A stretch of 64,000 nt of DNA from Actinomycetospora sp. TBRC 11914 (GTDB taxonomy: Bacteria; Actinomycetota; Actinomycetes; Mycobacteriales; Pseudonocardiaceae), in NCBI RefSeq assembly GCF_012933465.1, contig NZ_JABBND010000021.1:62001-126000 (forward strand), written 5' to 3'. Position numbers and translations under genes: made by a program. How positions within the stretch are numbered: position 1 is the first letter of the stretch; every line of letters starts with the position of its first letter. The notes beneath the pieces are model-generated. The model was not told the origin of the DNA. It did not search any database and saw only the letters and a list, made by a program, of their open reading frames with translations. This document shows, piece after piece, positions 16,603 through 24,456 of the stretch.

Positions 16603-17481
16603 TCAACCCTCTTCTGTATGAGCGAGAGCAGCGTCTAAATCGTCGAGGAGCGATAGGTAGTCCTTGAGCGACTCTTCCATATTGGACACGGCGGAGGAGA
16701 TCCGTAGTGCGGTTCGCATGCTCACGCGGTCCCTGTTCCCACGCACGCTAACGTTGTAGTTGGACTCTGCCTCCCGCACCGGCCCGGGTGGCAAGTGCGT
16801 TAAGCGTGGCAGTATAGAAAGCTCCCGCCCTGTCGCAATAGGCCCGATAGCGCTAATGCTTCGGTTAAGGCGGTACTGAAGATCCTCAGGCATTGGCTCG
16901 AGGCCAGCGAGTCGAGCTTGCGGCAGTGCGCTAGTGGCGACGAATGTCCAGCGAACCTGAACCATGGCCCAATCGTCCCGGGTTGTGAAGTCAGATAAAC
17001 GAAGCTCGGTCAGCTCGTCGCGGATTGCATCCAGCATGCCTTGCACGTGGCGAACGTGCGATGGAACTTCGCTTACCACGGCGTCATCGAGCAAGTCCCC
17101 AGAAGCTTCGATAGAATTCATCTGGGATAGTCCGAGGTCTAGAATCTCAATATGCTCCACGCAGCGCTCTATGGAGAATCGATCGCCATCGACGACCGTC
17201 ACCACGGCGGACTTTAGGTCTCTCAAACTTGTGCGGATAGTCTGCTGCAACCTCATCTTGTGTTCGGCGTCCTCGCGAACCCCAAGGAGGCGCTGCAGGA
17301 TGAAGAACGCGACGGGAACGCCAAAACATGCTGCGGTTAACCCTGAGGCCAGATTGACGATGAACCCTTTCGGGTCCCACCAGCCGTCAGGCAGACCACC
17401 GAACACCCCCAGGCCAACCAGCACCAGGACAATCCCAAGCACCGGCAGCAGGCGGAGCACCCACGTGAGAAGACGTGACAC
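16603..17481 (-). CDS. Two-helix membrane protein with helical cytoplasmic domain
   Basis: A 292-residue protein. Two N-terminal transmembrane helices (about residues 5-28, VLRLLPVLGIVLVLVGLGV, and 40-63, NLASGLTAACFGVPVAFFIL) are followed by a long hydrophilic, mostly helical cytoplasmic region with heptad-like leucines (about 75-285). Less G+C-rich than core genes. It resembles small membrane proteins of accessory islands, but no family is recognised. Transcribed toward the broken membrane-protein operon across about 440 bp. Confidence 0.6.
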   Translation of the reverse strand: MSRLLTWVLRLLPVLGIVLVLVGLGVFGGLPDGWWDPKGFIVNLASGLTAACFGVPVAFFILQRLLGVREDAEHKMRLQQTIRTSLRDLKSAVVTVVDGDRFSIERCVEHIEILDLGLSQMNSIEASGDLLDDAVVSEVPSHVRHVQGMLDAIRDELTELRLSDFTTRDDWAMVQVRWTFVATSALPQARLAGLEPMPEDLQYRLNRSISAIGPIATGRELSILPRLTHLPPGPVREAESNYNVSVRGNRDRVSMRTALRISSAVSNMEESLKDYLSLLDDLDAALAHTEEG

Positions 17482-17660
17482 GGCTGTAAGTCTGCCACCG
17501 GCCCGTTGCGGCTAGGCAAGTAGTCCGTGGCGTGGACTCCAAGCCGCCCCGGGCCCTAGAGCCCTAGGCCAGCGCGGCTCCGCGCTAGTCCGGATGAAGG
17601 GAAACTAGGTCTAGCACCGATATTCTCCTGGTCGAGCGTGAGACTCGAGAGGGAAGGGGA
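17482..17660. other. Intergenic region with short hairpin
   Basis: Between the membrane protein start and the small frame at 17661. It contains AGCGCG-GCTC-CGCGCT (within 17570-17587), a 6-bp stem with a 4-base loop, and repeated CTAG tetramers. Upstream promoter elements of the minus-strand gene should lie here. Nothing else seen. Confidence 0.35.
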
Positions 17661-17768
17661 ATGTCGGTCGAATCGCAAGAGGTCGCCGGTTTCCGGATAG
17701 TGGACCACGAGCCGGTCTATCTGTACCGGCTTCGTGACCTAGTCTGTTCGGAGAAGCACGATGGGTGA
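17661..17768 (+). CDS. Very small protein, 35 residues
   Basis: ATG 17661 is preceded by a strong ribosome site (GAGGGAAGGGG) and opens a 35-codon frame (VAGFRIVDHEPVYLYRLRDL, then VCSEKHDG). Its stop overlaps a second tiny frame as ATGGGTGA (ATG 17761, nine residues). The good ribosome site and coupling argue for translation; the protein could equally be a remnant. The following 200 bp to 17963 hold no other gene I can support. Function unknown. Confidence 0.35.
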   Translation: MSVESQEVAGFRIVDHEPVYLYRLRDLVCSEKHDG

Positions 17769-17963
17769 TCCTGAGCTGAAGTTCTACTAGATGTCGATTA
17801 GGAATCGGCAAGCGTGGTTGGAGTAAGAGTTTGCCCGTACCGCTAAGCCGGAGAACAGTCCCGGGGTGAAACGGCGGGCGATCGGTTTCCCGATGGGCCC
17901 CACCAAAGCTCAGCGGTGGTCCACGCGTGAGGGTGCTGTGAGTTGCTAGAGGTCACTAGCTAG

Positions 17964-18513
17964 CTAGGACTGGTGTCCGAGTGAAGCTTTGGCTGACTGG
18001 TTCTGCTGCGCTTCTTCTAATATCGGCTCCCAGCCTTCGGGGTCGGACAGCCAGGGGGCGTCGGGTTCTCCTCGCCCGGTCGCTGCTTGATTTTCGATGA
18101 ACTCGGTAAACCACTTCATGTGAACAATGAGCGCTGGGGTTCGATCGTCCTCGATACTGGGGGGTCCTCGTCCCTAAGCTTACGAGTAAGGTTTGAGATG
18201 GCCGTGGGCGCTCTTTTTGATTGACCCATAGACGTCCAGTCGGATCGCGGGTCTCTAACCTCAACTTCGCGAGAGAATCGAGCATCTCCTGACGACTAGC
18301 CTCGTTCGGAACCCTTACTCGATGGAAGGGCGAGAGGATTTTCACTCGCACATACGAGTCGTCGTGCTCCTTCTGTCGGGCAGCCTGAACTTGATTGCGC
18401 TCTGTTCTGCGCCAAAGCACAACTGTGACGACCGAGCTTAGTGATATTAGCGCGGAGAAGATGGAGATAATGGTAGCCCCATCCTGTGTTCCGACGACGT
18501 GCATCATATCCAC
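17964..18513 (-). pseudogene. Membrane-anchored protein gene with two frameshifts
   Basis: Starts at GTG 18513 with GAGGGGG upstream. The N-terminus has one transmembrane helix (ATIISIFSALISLSSVVTVV, about residues 11-33), then RTERNQVQAARQKEHDDSYV. Coding continues in a second frame (VEVRDPRSDWTSMGQSKRAP) after an A-tract near 18268 and in a third (RTPALIVHMKWFTEFIENQA) after a six-C tract near 18161-18166, ending LGHQS at TAG 17964-17966. Adding one base in each tract restores about 185 residues. Both sites are homopolymers, so sequencing error is a real possibility. Confidence 0.6.
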
Positions 18514-18872
18514 GGTTCCCCCTCTGTGTCCGCGAGAACCAAGGTAGGGGGCTGCGACCGAGCCTGTCACGCTGGGCACTTGGCTTCGGCCGTCTCCTTG
18601 ACTCTCAAGCCCCTTCGGCCGTCCCCAGGGTGCGCGCTACGGCGCTGGGCCATCCGACCCAATCCCACATTGGTGTTCAACTATGTCTGGGTGTGCACAC
18701 CGTGTACACCTCAGTGCGACGCGATCTACGCCGGAGAAGCACTAAGCGACCCTCCTCGTCCTGCTAAGGCCCTTAAAGCCCACTACCAAGATGTTCAGCG
18801 AGCAAGCGTGAGCCGACGACGCCGCAGAGCGGTGAAAGCGACCGGGTCGAGCAGCGACGAGCGACGCCTTAG
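18514..18872. other. Gene-poor stretch with tandem palindromes
   Basis: No convincing gene. Two adjacent small palindromes stand out: GGTGTGCACACC (18690-18701) and GTGTACAC (18702-18709). Composition rises back to high G+C near the right end. Confidence 0.35.
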
Positions 18873-18965
18873 GCGCTCATCGAGGTGCGGGTCGAGTGGA
18901 CCACGACGAAGCGGGTCGCGGTCTTCGACCCGTCGTCGGTCGTGGTCGAATGGAAGCGCCCCTAG
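18873..18965 (+). pseudogene. 3' remnant of an unknown gene
   Basis: After an in-frame TAG at 18870-18872, thirty codons with strong coding character (IEVRVEWTTTKRVAVFDPSS, VVVEWKRP) run to TAG 18963-18965. There is no plausible upstream extension, so this looks like the tail of a truncated gene. It overlaps the end of the convergent gene at 18962 by 4 bp. Confidence 0.3.
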
Positions 18966-19723
18966 GAAGGCAGATACGTCGCGGTGTCGTCGCCCCGGGC
19001 GAGCTCCCGGGCGCACAGCTCGCCATAGGTCGTTACCTGCCACTGGGTCGCGCGGGACGACAGGCCGGGGCCCTGGGCACTCGTGATGACGCCCGCTCCC
19101 TCGAGTCGTGCCAGGACCGCGTCCAGTACGGGCGCAAGATCGGGAAGCTCCTCGTCGAGGACATTCGGAGTCCCCTCGTTCTTCGGGTACCGGGTGCGCT
19201 GCCAGCTCTTGTTGGGCCGCTCGGCCATATAGACCATCGCCCGGAGGTCGGCCCGATCGAAGCTCGCTAGGGTCGCGAAGACGCGAGCTGTCTGGTCGAC
19301 CACCGCGTCCTCCTCGGCGAGGACACCCATCGCCGCGAGCCGCCCGAAGGAGCGGACCCGATATTCGTCGGCCTCGCGGGCCGCCGCGTTGAAGGCGTTG
19401 ACGAACAGGTCCAGCCGACGTTCGTCGTCCTGGTCCAGCGCACGCGCGAAGAGCTCGTGAGGCTTCCAGCCGCCGGACTCCTCCTCGGCCGCGGTGAAGG
19501 CGTGGAGGAGGCGCTCCTGGCGGCGGAGGAGCAATCGCCGGCCCCCTTCGAGGATGGTCTCCTTCGCCATCTCGCCGACGGAGCCGCCGGTCATCGCCGC
19601 CACCATCGGGTCCGCGCCCTGGACGAGGAGGAAGCCCTCGACCGCCTTCCCTGTCAGGCCGTTGATGCCCGCGGCGAAGTAGCGGAGGAGCGCCGGGACC
19701 TCGTCCTCGTCCTCCTCGTTCAC
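18962..19723 (-). CDS. Soluble helical protein of unknown function
   Basis: A 253-residue protein starting at GTG 19723, which overlaps the stop of the small upstream gene as GTGA. Residues 10-75 include a moderately hydrophobic stretch (LLRYFAAGINGLTGKAVEGF, MVAAMTGGSVG); the rest is helical and charged, with a C-terminal winged-helix-like part (VLARLEGAGVITSAQGPGLS, about 205-225). No recognised family. Together with the 58-residue protein it forms a small operon at the right side of the island. Confidence 0.6.
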   Translation of the reverse strand: MNEEDEDEVPALLRYFAAGINGLTGKAVEGFLLVQGADPMVAAMTGGSVGEMAKETILEGGRRLLLRRQERLLHAFTAAEEESGGWKPHELFARALDQDDERRLDLFVNAFNAAAREADEYRVRSFGRLAAMGVLAEEDAVVDQTARVFATLASFDRADLRAMVYMAERPNKSWQRTRYPKNEGTPNVLDEELPDLAPVLDAVLARLEGAGVITSAQGPGLSSRATQWQVTTYGELCARELARGDDTATYLPS

Positions 19724-19896
19724 GGCCCGTCCGGGCGAGCGGGGATCGGGAGGCCGCGGTCACGAAGGCGCTGAAGGGCTTCGTGAGCGGCTGTCTCGAT
19801 TGACTGACCGGCGGTCACGTAGCGGATTGCGTTGACCACGGTCGCGTGAAGGCCGGCGTATTCCTCAGCTGAGGAGTCGTACCTGGGGGAAGTCAT
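19720..19896 (-). CDS. Small protein, 58 residues
   Basis: ATG 19896 opens a frame for a 58-residue protein (YAGLHATVVNAIRYVTAGQS, then AAHEALQRLRDRGLPIP) whose stop overlaps the GTG of the next gene. A GTG three codons upstream (19905) is an alternative. No clear ribosome site is seen, so a leaderless transcript is possible. Function unknown; the coupling supports expression. Confidence 0.5.
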   Translation of the reverse strand: MTSPRYDSSAEEYAGLHATVVNAIRYVTAGQSIETAAHEALQRLRDRGLPIPARPDGP

Positions 19897-20367
19897 GCCG
19901 ATCACGGTGCCATAAACGTACGACAGCCCGCTGCCGCCCGCATCTTGCCTGCTCAGCGGCCACGGATGGGATCCTGAAACTGGCTCCCTGGTGGCGGTCG
20001 GTCGGGGTGTCGCGGCCGGCAGCCGGGCCGTGGCCGTGCCGACCCGCACGGCGCCCTTCGTCACCCCTGGGCCGGAGGGCCGGCGGAAGGCGCTCCCCCA
20101 CGGCAGGCCCCGGCGGCGAGGGAGTCGGCGCGTCAGCGTCCGCGTAGTCCCCGACACCTCCCGACTCCCGGGAGAGATAAAGAAGGCCCTCTCGAAGGTC
20201 GAGGCCAGGGCGAAGATCAGAGTCAAGACTGGCCAAGCATCGGCAGGACGGGCGCGAGGCCGGCCAGCATGCCCACGAAGGCCCTGCGAGAGCCCGGGCG
20301 GCGCGGGCGAGGGCCGTCAGGGCCTGCCTTGGCCGAGGGCAGGTCGTCGCGCTCGCTGGCGGGAGCT

Positions 20368-20403
20368 CTCCGGGCCGCACAGGGGGCACTGAGCGGCCCG
20401 GAG
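20368..20403. repeat. Inverted repeat with 11-bp perfect stem
   Basis: CTCCGGGCCGC (20368-20378) pairs perfectly with GCGGCCCGGAG (20393-20403) across a 14-base loop. Strong enough to act as a terminator or RNA structure; no T-tract follows on either side. Confidence 0.5.
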
Positions 20404-20410
20404 ACGCGCC

Positions 20411-20448
20411 GAAGGCCCCCGTCGGTGGATGATCGGGTAGGGGCCTTC
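20411..20448 (-). terminator. Hairpin just downstream of the small broken gene
   Basis: GAAGGCCCC (20411-20419) and GGGGCCTTC (20440-20448) form a perfect 9-bp stem with a 20-base loop, beginning 9 bp after the stop at 20457. Position fits a transcription terminator for the minus-strand gene, without the classical U-tract. Confidence 0.45.
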
Positions 20449-20456
20449 GGAGGCGG

Positions 20457-20694
20457 TCAGGTTCCGGCGCGGCCCTGGGTCTCGTGGTAGCCGATCGCTT
20501 CGAGCGCGACCAGGTCGCCGTTGGCGTCGTGATCGCGGAGGTCGCGGTCGTCCGGGGAGTCGATCTCGCTCGGTCCGCTCTGGGCGTCGTCGACTTCGGC
20601 GATCCGGTCGCGGAGCGCCGGACGTCGGTGAGCCGTCGGGGCGGTCGAGCTCGTCGAGCAGGCGGAGGGCCAGGTCGATCAGGGTCGTGGTCAT
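20457..20694 (-). pseudogene. Small frameshifted acidic protein gene
   Basis: ATG 20694 with GGAGACC upstream starts TTTLIDLALRLLDELDRP; the frame then shifts within a CGCCCCGACGG tract (about 20636-20646) and continues as HRRPALRDRIAEVDDAQSGP to DHDANGDLVALEAIGYHE, ending at TGA 20457-20459. A one-base correction gives about 79 residues. The strong acidic C-terminus and start signal suggest a once-functional small gene of a mobile element. Function unknown. Confidence 0.45.
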
Positions 20695-20771
20695 GCTCGG
20701 GTCTCCTTCGTAGTCGAGGGCACGGATGGCGGGCCTCGACGGCGCGGCTCGTCGCCGTCGGGCCCGCGACG

Positions 20772-20867
20772 TCAGCGCCGGCAGACCCGGTAGGCCGGGA
20801 CGTCCTTCGTGAGCTCGGCCGGGTCGTGACACGACAGCCGGGTACGGACTCCCAGCGAGGAAGACTG
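20772..20867 (-). pseudogene. Possible small-gene remnant
   Basis: Thirty-one codons with coding character (GVRTRLSCHDPAELTKDVPA, YRVCRR) end at TGA 20772-20774, 78 bp upstream of the previous small gene. An in-frame TAG at 20868-20870 bounds it and there is no ATG/GTG start, so it looks like a fragment. Confidence 0.25.
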
Positions 20868-21131
20868 CTATTCGTCGATCCTGTCGCTGAGCAGCGCCGA
20901 CGCCGATGGCGGACCACCGAAGCGCACGGGAACCCCGTCCTATGGGATCGAGCACCCCATGCTGCGATGACCGGGCATATCGCGGCGTCTGCTGCGAGCC
21001 TCCGCGCGAGGTCATCTGTCGATGGCCCCGCCGACCTCGCTCGCTACCAAGAGGGCGACGGAACTCGCCATCGCTCCGTCCTTGGCCTCGCCCCGCCGTC
21101 GACCGCCGCTCTGCCTGCCCGAGACTTGTGG

Positions 21132-21169
21132 CTAGACGGTATGAGGCGTGTGGCCGCCATACCGTCTAG
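21132..21169. repeat. Long-arm inverted repeat upstream of the endonuclease
   Basis: CTAGACGGTATG (21132-21143) and CATACCGTCTAG (21158-21169) form perfect 12-bp arms around a 14-base centre. Widely spaced arms suit a recombinase site or a double operator better than a single dimeric operator. Confidence 0.5.
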
Positions 21170-21249
21170 TCCAGCTGCCCGAGGACGAGCCCGTGACGGC
21201 CACTCAGCCATCTGGCCCCCTTCCACACATTGTCCAAAACGACCTTGAT

Positions 21250-21280
21250 TTGACTCCCTAGGTCCGACCAGACTTATACT
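21250..21280 (+). promoter_or_regulatory. Promoter of the orphan endonuclease gene
   Basis: TTGACT (21250-21255) and TATACT (21275-21280) resemble a housekeeping -35/-10 pair with a long 19-bp spacer. The expected transcription start about 7 bp after the -10 box falls at the ATG 21288, so the mRNA may be leaderless; no ribosome site is present. Confidence 0.5.
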
Positions 21281-21287
21281 ATCCGTC

Positions 21288-23414
21288 ATGCCTCCGTCCG
21301 GTGATCTAGATGCCCCCGTCTCTGGTCTCCCTGCGCAGAGAGCTCTTTATCGCGGGCAGGCCAGCGCGGTGCCCGGCCTCCTCGGCGGCAAAGCGGTCTG
21401 GCTTCCGCTCGTTCTCGAATTAGTCAGACTCGTGGGCGAGGGGCGAGCGACCAACCTTGATTCCGCCGCCGACTTGTCCTTCGAAATATCGGGTACGGAG
21501 CCACGCTCGGGCGGGGCGGCACCAAAACGCGAGCCAGCGACTTGGCGAGAGTACTACGGATTTCTGAGAGGGCTCAGGCTCGCGGAAAGCACCGCTGGCG
21601 GTCTGCGCCTCACTACCTGCGGATTGAGTCTCTATTCCGAACCAACTGCTGCGCGCCTGTCCGAGATCTTCGCAGACCGCGTCAGACTCTTTGCTGAGAC
21701 TCTCTCGATGCTCGCGCATGAGGCGCTCACGGTAGATGAGGTTGACGATAAAGTGCGATACCTCTATGAGCAAACGTGGCGAAGCAGGGGTAACACCCGG
21801 ATTCGGATGGACTGGCAGGAGATCCTCGGACTGATCGAAGGCGTCGGAAATCGGCGTTGGCAAGCCACCGAGGCGGGAAGAGAACTACTCAGCGGCCGCA
21901 TAGTAGTGACGCCAGAGGCGTTTGCTTCGGGCGACAACGATCCAGCTGAGATTTCGAAGGCTCCGGCCGAAATCGCTACCATCCTAGACGAACTCCGGAC
22001 GGCGGCGCGAACACACGAGTCGCGCAGTACCTACAACATCTGGGTCCCGAGCCCGCCATCGAATCCGAACAAGGTCGAGAATCTTAGGATCATCGTTAAT
22101 GCGGCCTTCGAAAAGATTGAACGCGAGGAACTCTTCTCGTTCATATGCCAGAGATTCGATCTGGCGCGTAGCAGCGTCAACTCGATGCTGCCTTTCATGA
22201 GAGCCTCCGGAGTACTCTCTGAGGTTGGTCGCGGGGTATTTGAAGCGACGCCACCTGCACGGGCATGGATCGACTCGGGCGACGACCTCAATTTCATTCG
22301 GATTCTGCATGCAAATATGCGCTTCATCGGTGAAATGATTCGAAGCGTGGAGAGCGACGTACCTCGGAAGGCTATGTATGCGGAGGCTAAGAATTATGGG
22401 GTCAATGTAGATAAGTGCCGGTGGATCGCCAGCTTTCTCGTTGATGCGGGCCTGATTGAGGAATCTCGCTACGGTAGCCTGCGCGCCACTTCTCTCGGAA
22501 GCGCGTTGGCTGCAGAGCTACCCTTAGCTGACGTGTCACCAACGCAAATGCCGGCGACCGACGGCCGCCACGCAGATGATGGCGGGGCGCATTCGAATAA
22601 GGCCGCGAACTTGAGAGAACAACTGAATAGGCTGTCCCTAGAGCCGTTTACTAAAGGTCAGCCGTCCGGCCGCGGGCTAGAGGTAGCTATTCGAGACCTT
22701 TTCCATGAGGTGGGGTTTGAGGCTCGCACGGTAGGGGGCTCGGGGGATACGGACATCTTATTGCAATGGGCGGGCCCCGACGGTTCGCAGTCAAGCGCCA
22801 TTGTCGAGGCGAAGGCGCGGTCATCGGGGTCGGTAAGCCACACCGATATTAGCGACGTTGGTATCGAGACTCACAAAGAACGTCATCAGACGCATCATGT
22901 CGCGATCGTAGGTCCCAGCTTCAGCGGTGACACGATCAAGAACATGGCTGAGCGTAAGCAGTGGGTTCTCTTAGAGGCTGACCGACTGGGCGCTATAGCT
23001 GAGGCCGCCAAGTCGATTGGGCTACGGCCTTGTGAGGTCGGAGTCATGTTCCAGATGCCCAACGGCTTGACCGCTATTGAGGACCTCCTCGCAGCTAGAG
23101 GCAGAGAGCTAGCAATTATCTCGTTCGTGATCGCCAAGCTCGTCGAAGAAGCCAATGATTCTAAAGAGGCAATTTCGGCGCGAGACATCTCGAGAGACGG
23201 TCGTCGAACTGACCTCTCGCCGAGTGTCGACGAAGTTGTCGCCGCTATTACTACCTTATCGGGCCTACAGATTTCAGCGCTGCGACAGGTTGATAAAGCC
23301 GACGACCCGAAGTTCTCCACCTACGTGGTGAGCGACGTATCGGCTGGTGCAGCTCAGCTTCGTGCACTTGCGGACTCAATCGAAAGCGGAGCTGCTTCTG
23401 TAGCAAATACGTAA
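21288..23414 (+). CDS. Orphan restriction-type endonuclease, PD-(D/E)xK
   Basis: A 708-residue protein with helical/winged-helix-like segments through residues 40-420 (for example VDKCRWIASFLVDAGLIEES near 365) and a nuclease domain at about 450-590. The nuclease core reads GRGLEVAIRDLFHEVGF (~463-479), GDTDILLQW (~484-492) and IVEAKA (~504-509), the D...ExK arrangement of Mrr/type II enzymes. DNA-binding modules before a C-terminal nuclease recall FokI. No methyltransferase gene is adjacent. Codon use is clearly less G+C-rich than the chromosome, indicating transfer. Probable defence nuclease; specificity unknown. Confidence 0.75.
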   Translation: MPPSGDLDAPVSGLPAQRALYRGQASAVPGLLGGKAVWLPLVLELVRLVGEGRATNLDSAADLSFEISGTEPRSGGAAPKREPATWREYYGFLRGLRLAESTAGGLRLTTCGLSLYSEPTAARLSEIFADRVRLFAETLSMLAHEALTVDEVDDKVRYLYEQTWRSRGNTRIRMDWQEILGLIEGVGNRRWQATEAGRELLSGRIVVTPEAFASGDNDPAEISKAPAEIATILDELRTAARTHESRSTYNIWVPSPPSNPNKVENLRIIVNAAFEKIEREELFSFICQRFDLARSSVNSMLPFMRASGVLSEVGRGVFEATPPARAWIDSGDDLNFIRILHANMRFIGEMIRSVESDVPRKAMYAEAKNYGVNVDKCRWIASFLVDAGLIEESRYGSLRATSLGSALAAELPLADVSPTQMPATDGRHADDGGAHSNKAANLREQLNRLSLEPFTKGQPSGRGLEVAIRDLFHEVGFEARTVGGSGDTDILLQWAGPDGSQSSAIVEAKARSSGSVSHTDISDVGIETHKERHQTHHVAIVGPSFSGDTIKNMAERKQWVLLEADRLGAIAEAAKSIGLRPCEVGVMFQMPNGLTAIEDLLAARGRELAIISFVIAKLVEEANDSKEAISARDISRDGRRTDLSPSVDEVVAAITTLSGLQISALRQVDKADDPKFSTYVVSDVSAGAAQLRALADSIESGAASVANT

Positions 23415-23769
23415 TTCAAGGCAGAGAATGCACGGCTGCGGAGAGGAGGGTCTGCAGCTGCACTCTCTGCGCTTGCCGCTGCCGGAGATTGAGGGCTTTT
23501 GGTCATCGGCGGAAACGGATTGACCTGGGCCGACGCTCGGAACGGCGCGACCCGCGAGGCGCGCCGCCGATGTCGTCTAAGTCGTTCGGGACGGCGGAGC
23601 GATGCCGCGATAATCGGGGTTATCGCGGCATGGGTGCTGCCAATCGTGGAGTTCATGAGGGATGAAGACATCTTGGCAGGAGCGACTCGTCCAGGACGGT
23701 CACTGACGGGTGGCAGCCGACCTGGCATGGTCCGCCTAGAGTGCGTCTCACCGGCGATACGGTCCAGTC
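23415..23769. other. Spacer downstream of the endonuclease with inverted repeat copy 3
   Basis: About 355 bp without a supported gene. It includes GC-rich tail sequence, the best-conserved island inverted repeat at 23602-23631, and the upstream region of the antitoxin gene. Confidence 0.45.
23602..23631. repeat. Island inverted repeat, copy 3 (perfect)
   Basis: ATGCCGCGATAA (23602-23613), six bases TCGGGG, and TTATCGCGGCAT (23620-23631): perfect 12-bp arms. It closely matches the copy at 14617-14645, and the two bracket the low-G+C island. Confidence 0.7.
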
Positions 23770-24006
23770 GTGGACGAGGTCGGCATGTGCGATCTGCGCG
23801 ACGCCGGCGATGAGGTGCTCTCGCGGGTCGCACGGGGCGAGTCGCTGAAGGTGACCCGCGACGGCGAGCCCGTGGGCGAGGTGCACCCGGTGTCCCGCCC
23901 ACGCCTGACCCGCGACGCGCTGCTGTCCCGGTGGCGTGCGGTGCCCGCTGTGGACCCGACCGCCTTCCGCTCCGACGTCGACGACCTGCTCGACGGGTCC
24001 TTGTGA
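23770..24006 (+). CDS. Phd/YefM-type antitoxin
   Basis: A 78-residue protein from GTG 23770. MCDLRDAGDEVLSRVARGES followed by LKVTRDGEPVGEVHPV is the Phd/YefM fold that binds operator DNA and, through a C-terminal tail (here RDALLSRWRAVPAVDPTAFR), a PIN toxin. Its stop overlaps the start of the following vapC remnant as GTGA, the normal arrangement. Since that toxin is broken, the antitoxin is orphaned here. Just outside the right inverted repeat of the island. Confidence 0.8.
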   Translation: MDEVGMCDLRDAGDEVLSRVARGESLKVTRDGEPVGEVHPVSRPRLTRDALLSRWRAVPAVDPTAFRSDVDDLLDGSL

Positions 24007-24408
24007 CGGGTGCGGCCGCCGGGCTGCCGGACACGAGCGTGGTCATCGCGCTCCCGACGTTGACCGACGGGACGTACCTGCTGTCACACCGTTCATCAGC
24101 GCCGTCAGGCTCGCGGAACTCTCAGTGGGCCCACTCGTGGCGCGGACGGATGCCGAACGGCCGCCCGGCAGGTGGTGCTGGAGCAGGCCGAGGCGGATTT
24201 CGACCCGTTGCCGTTCGATGCGCAGCTGCTCGATCATTCGGCCGGGGGCGGCAGCGCTGCGGCAGGCCGGCCGCAGGCCCGCGGCTCGCAGCTACGACGC
24301 GATAATCGCCGGTGTCGCTGTGGCGCGGACTCCCGCTCCACACGGCCAACCCGGGGCGACTTCCCGGAACTGGACGAGCTCGAGGTCGTTGCCGTCCCGC
24401 TGACCTGA
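24003..24408 (+). pseudogene. vapC: Degenerate VapC (PIN-domain) toxin gene
   Basis: The start matches a PIN ribonuclease (LPDTSVVIAL, carrying the first catalytic Asp). Further PIN segments then appear in successive frames: FISAVRLAELSVGPLVART, QAEADFDPLPFDAQ, RRPAARSYDAIIAGVAVA and FPELDELEVVAVPLT, ending at TGA 24406-24408. At least three frame changes are needed, so the gene is inactive unless the sequence is poor here. The antitoxin upstream is intact. Confidence 0.7.
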
Positions 24409-24456
24409 CGGACCGCCGGTCAGCGCGACGTGGCGTGAGCCCGACGTCGTCGGCAC

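Larger units (their letters stand above)
19897..20456. other. Region without a supported gene, rich in hairpins
   Basis: Long readings exist in every frame but none has credible protein character; a cysteine pair (QCPLCG) in one minus frame near 20385 could be a decayed zinc-binding protein. The region holds two strong inverted repeats, 20368-20403 and 20411-20448, listed separately. Confidence 0.4.
20868..21287. other. Upstream region of the endonuclease gene
   Basis: No credible gene. It carries the 12-bp-arm inverted repeat at 21132-21169 and, at the right end, the promoter of the endonuclease gene. Composition falls toward A+T near 21240. Confidence 0.4.

Noticed and set aside
20484-21248. 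A 254-codon plus-strand frame
   Set aside because: Antisense to the small minus-strand genes with better start signals; composition is Arg/Gly/Ala-rich without motifs.
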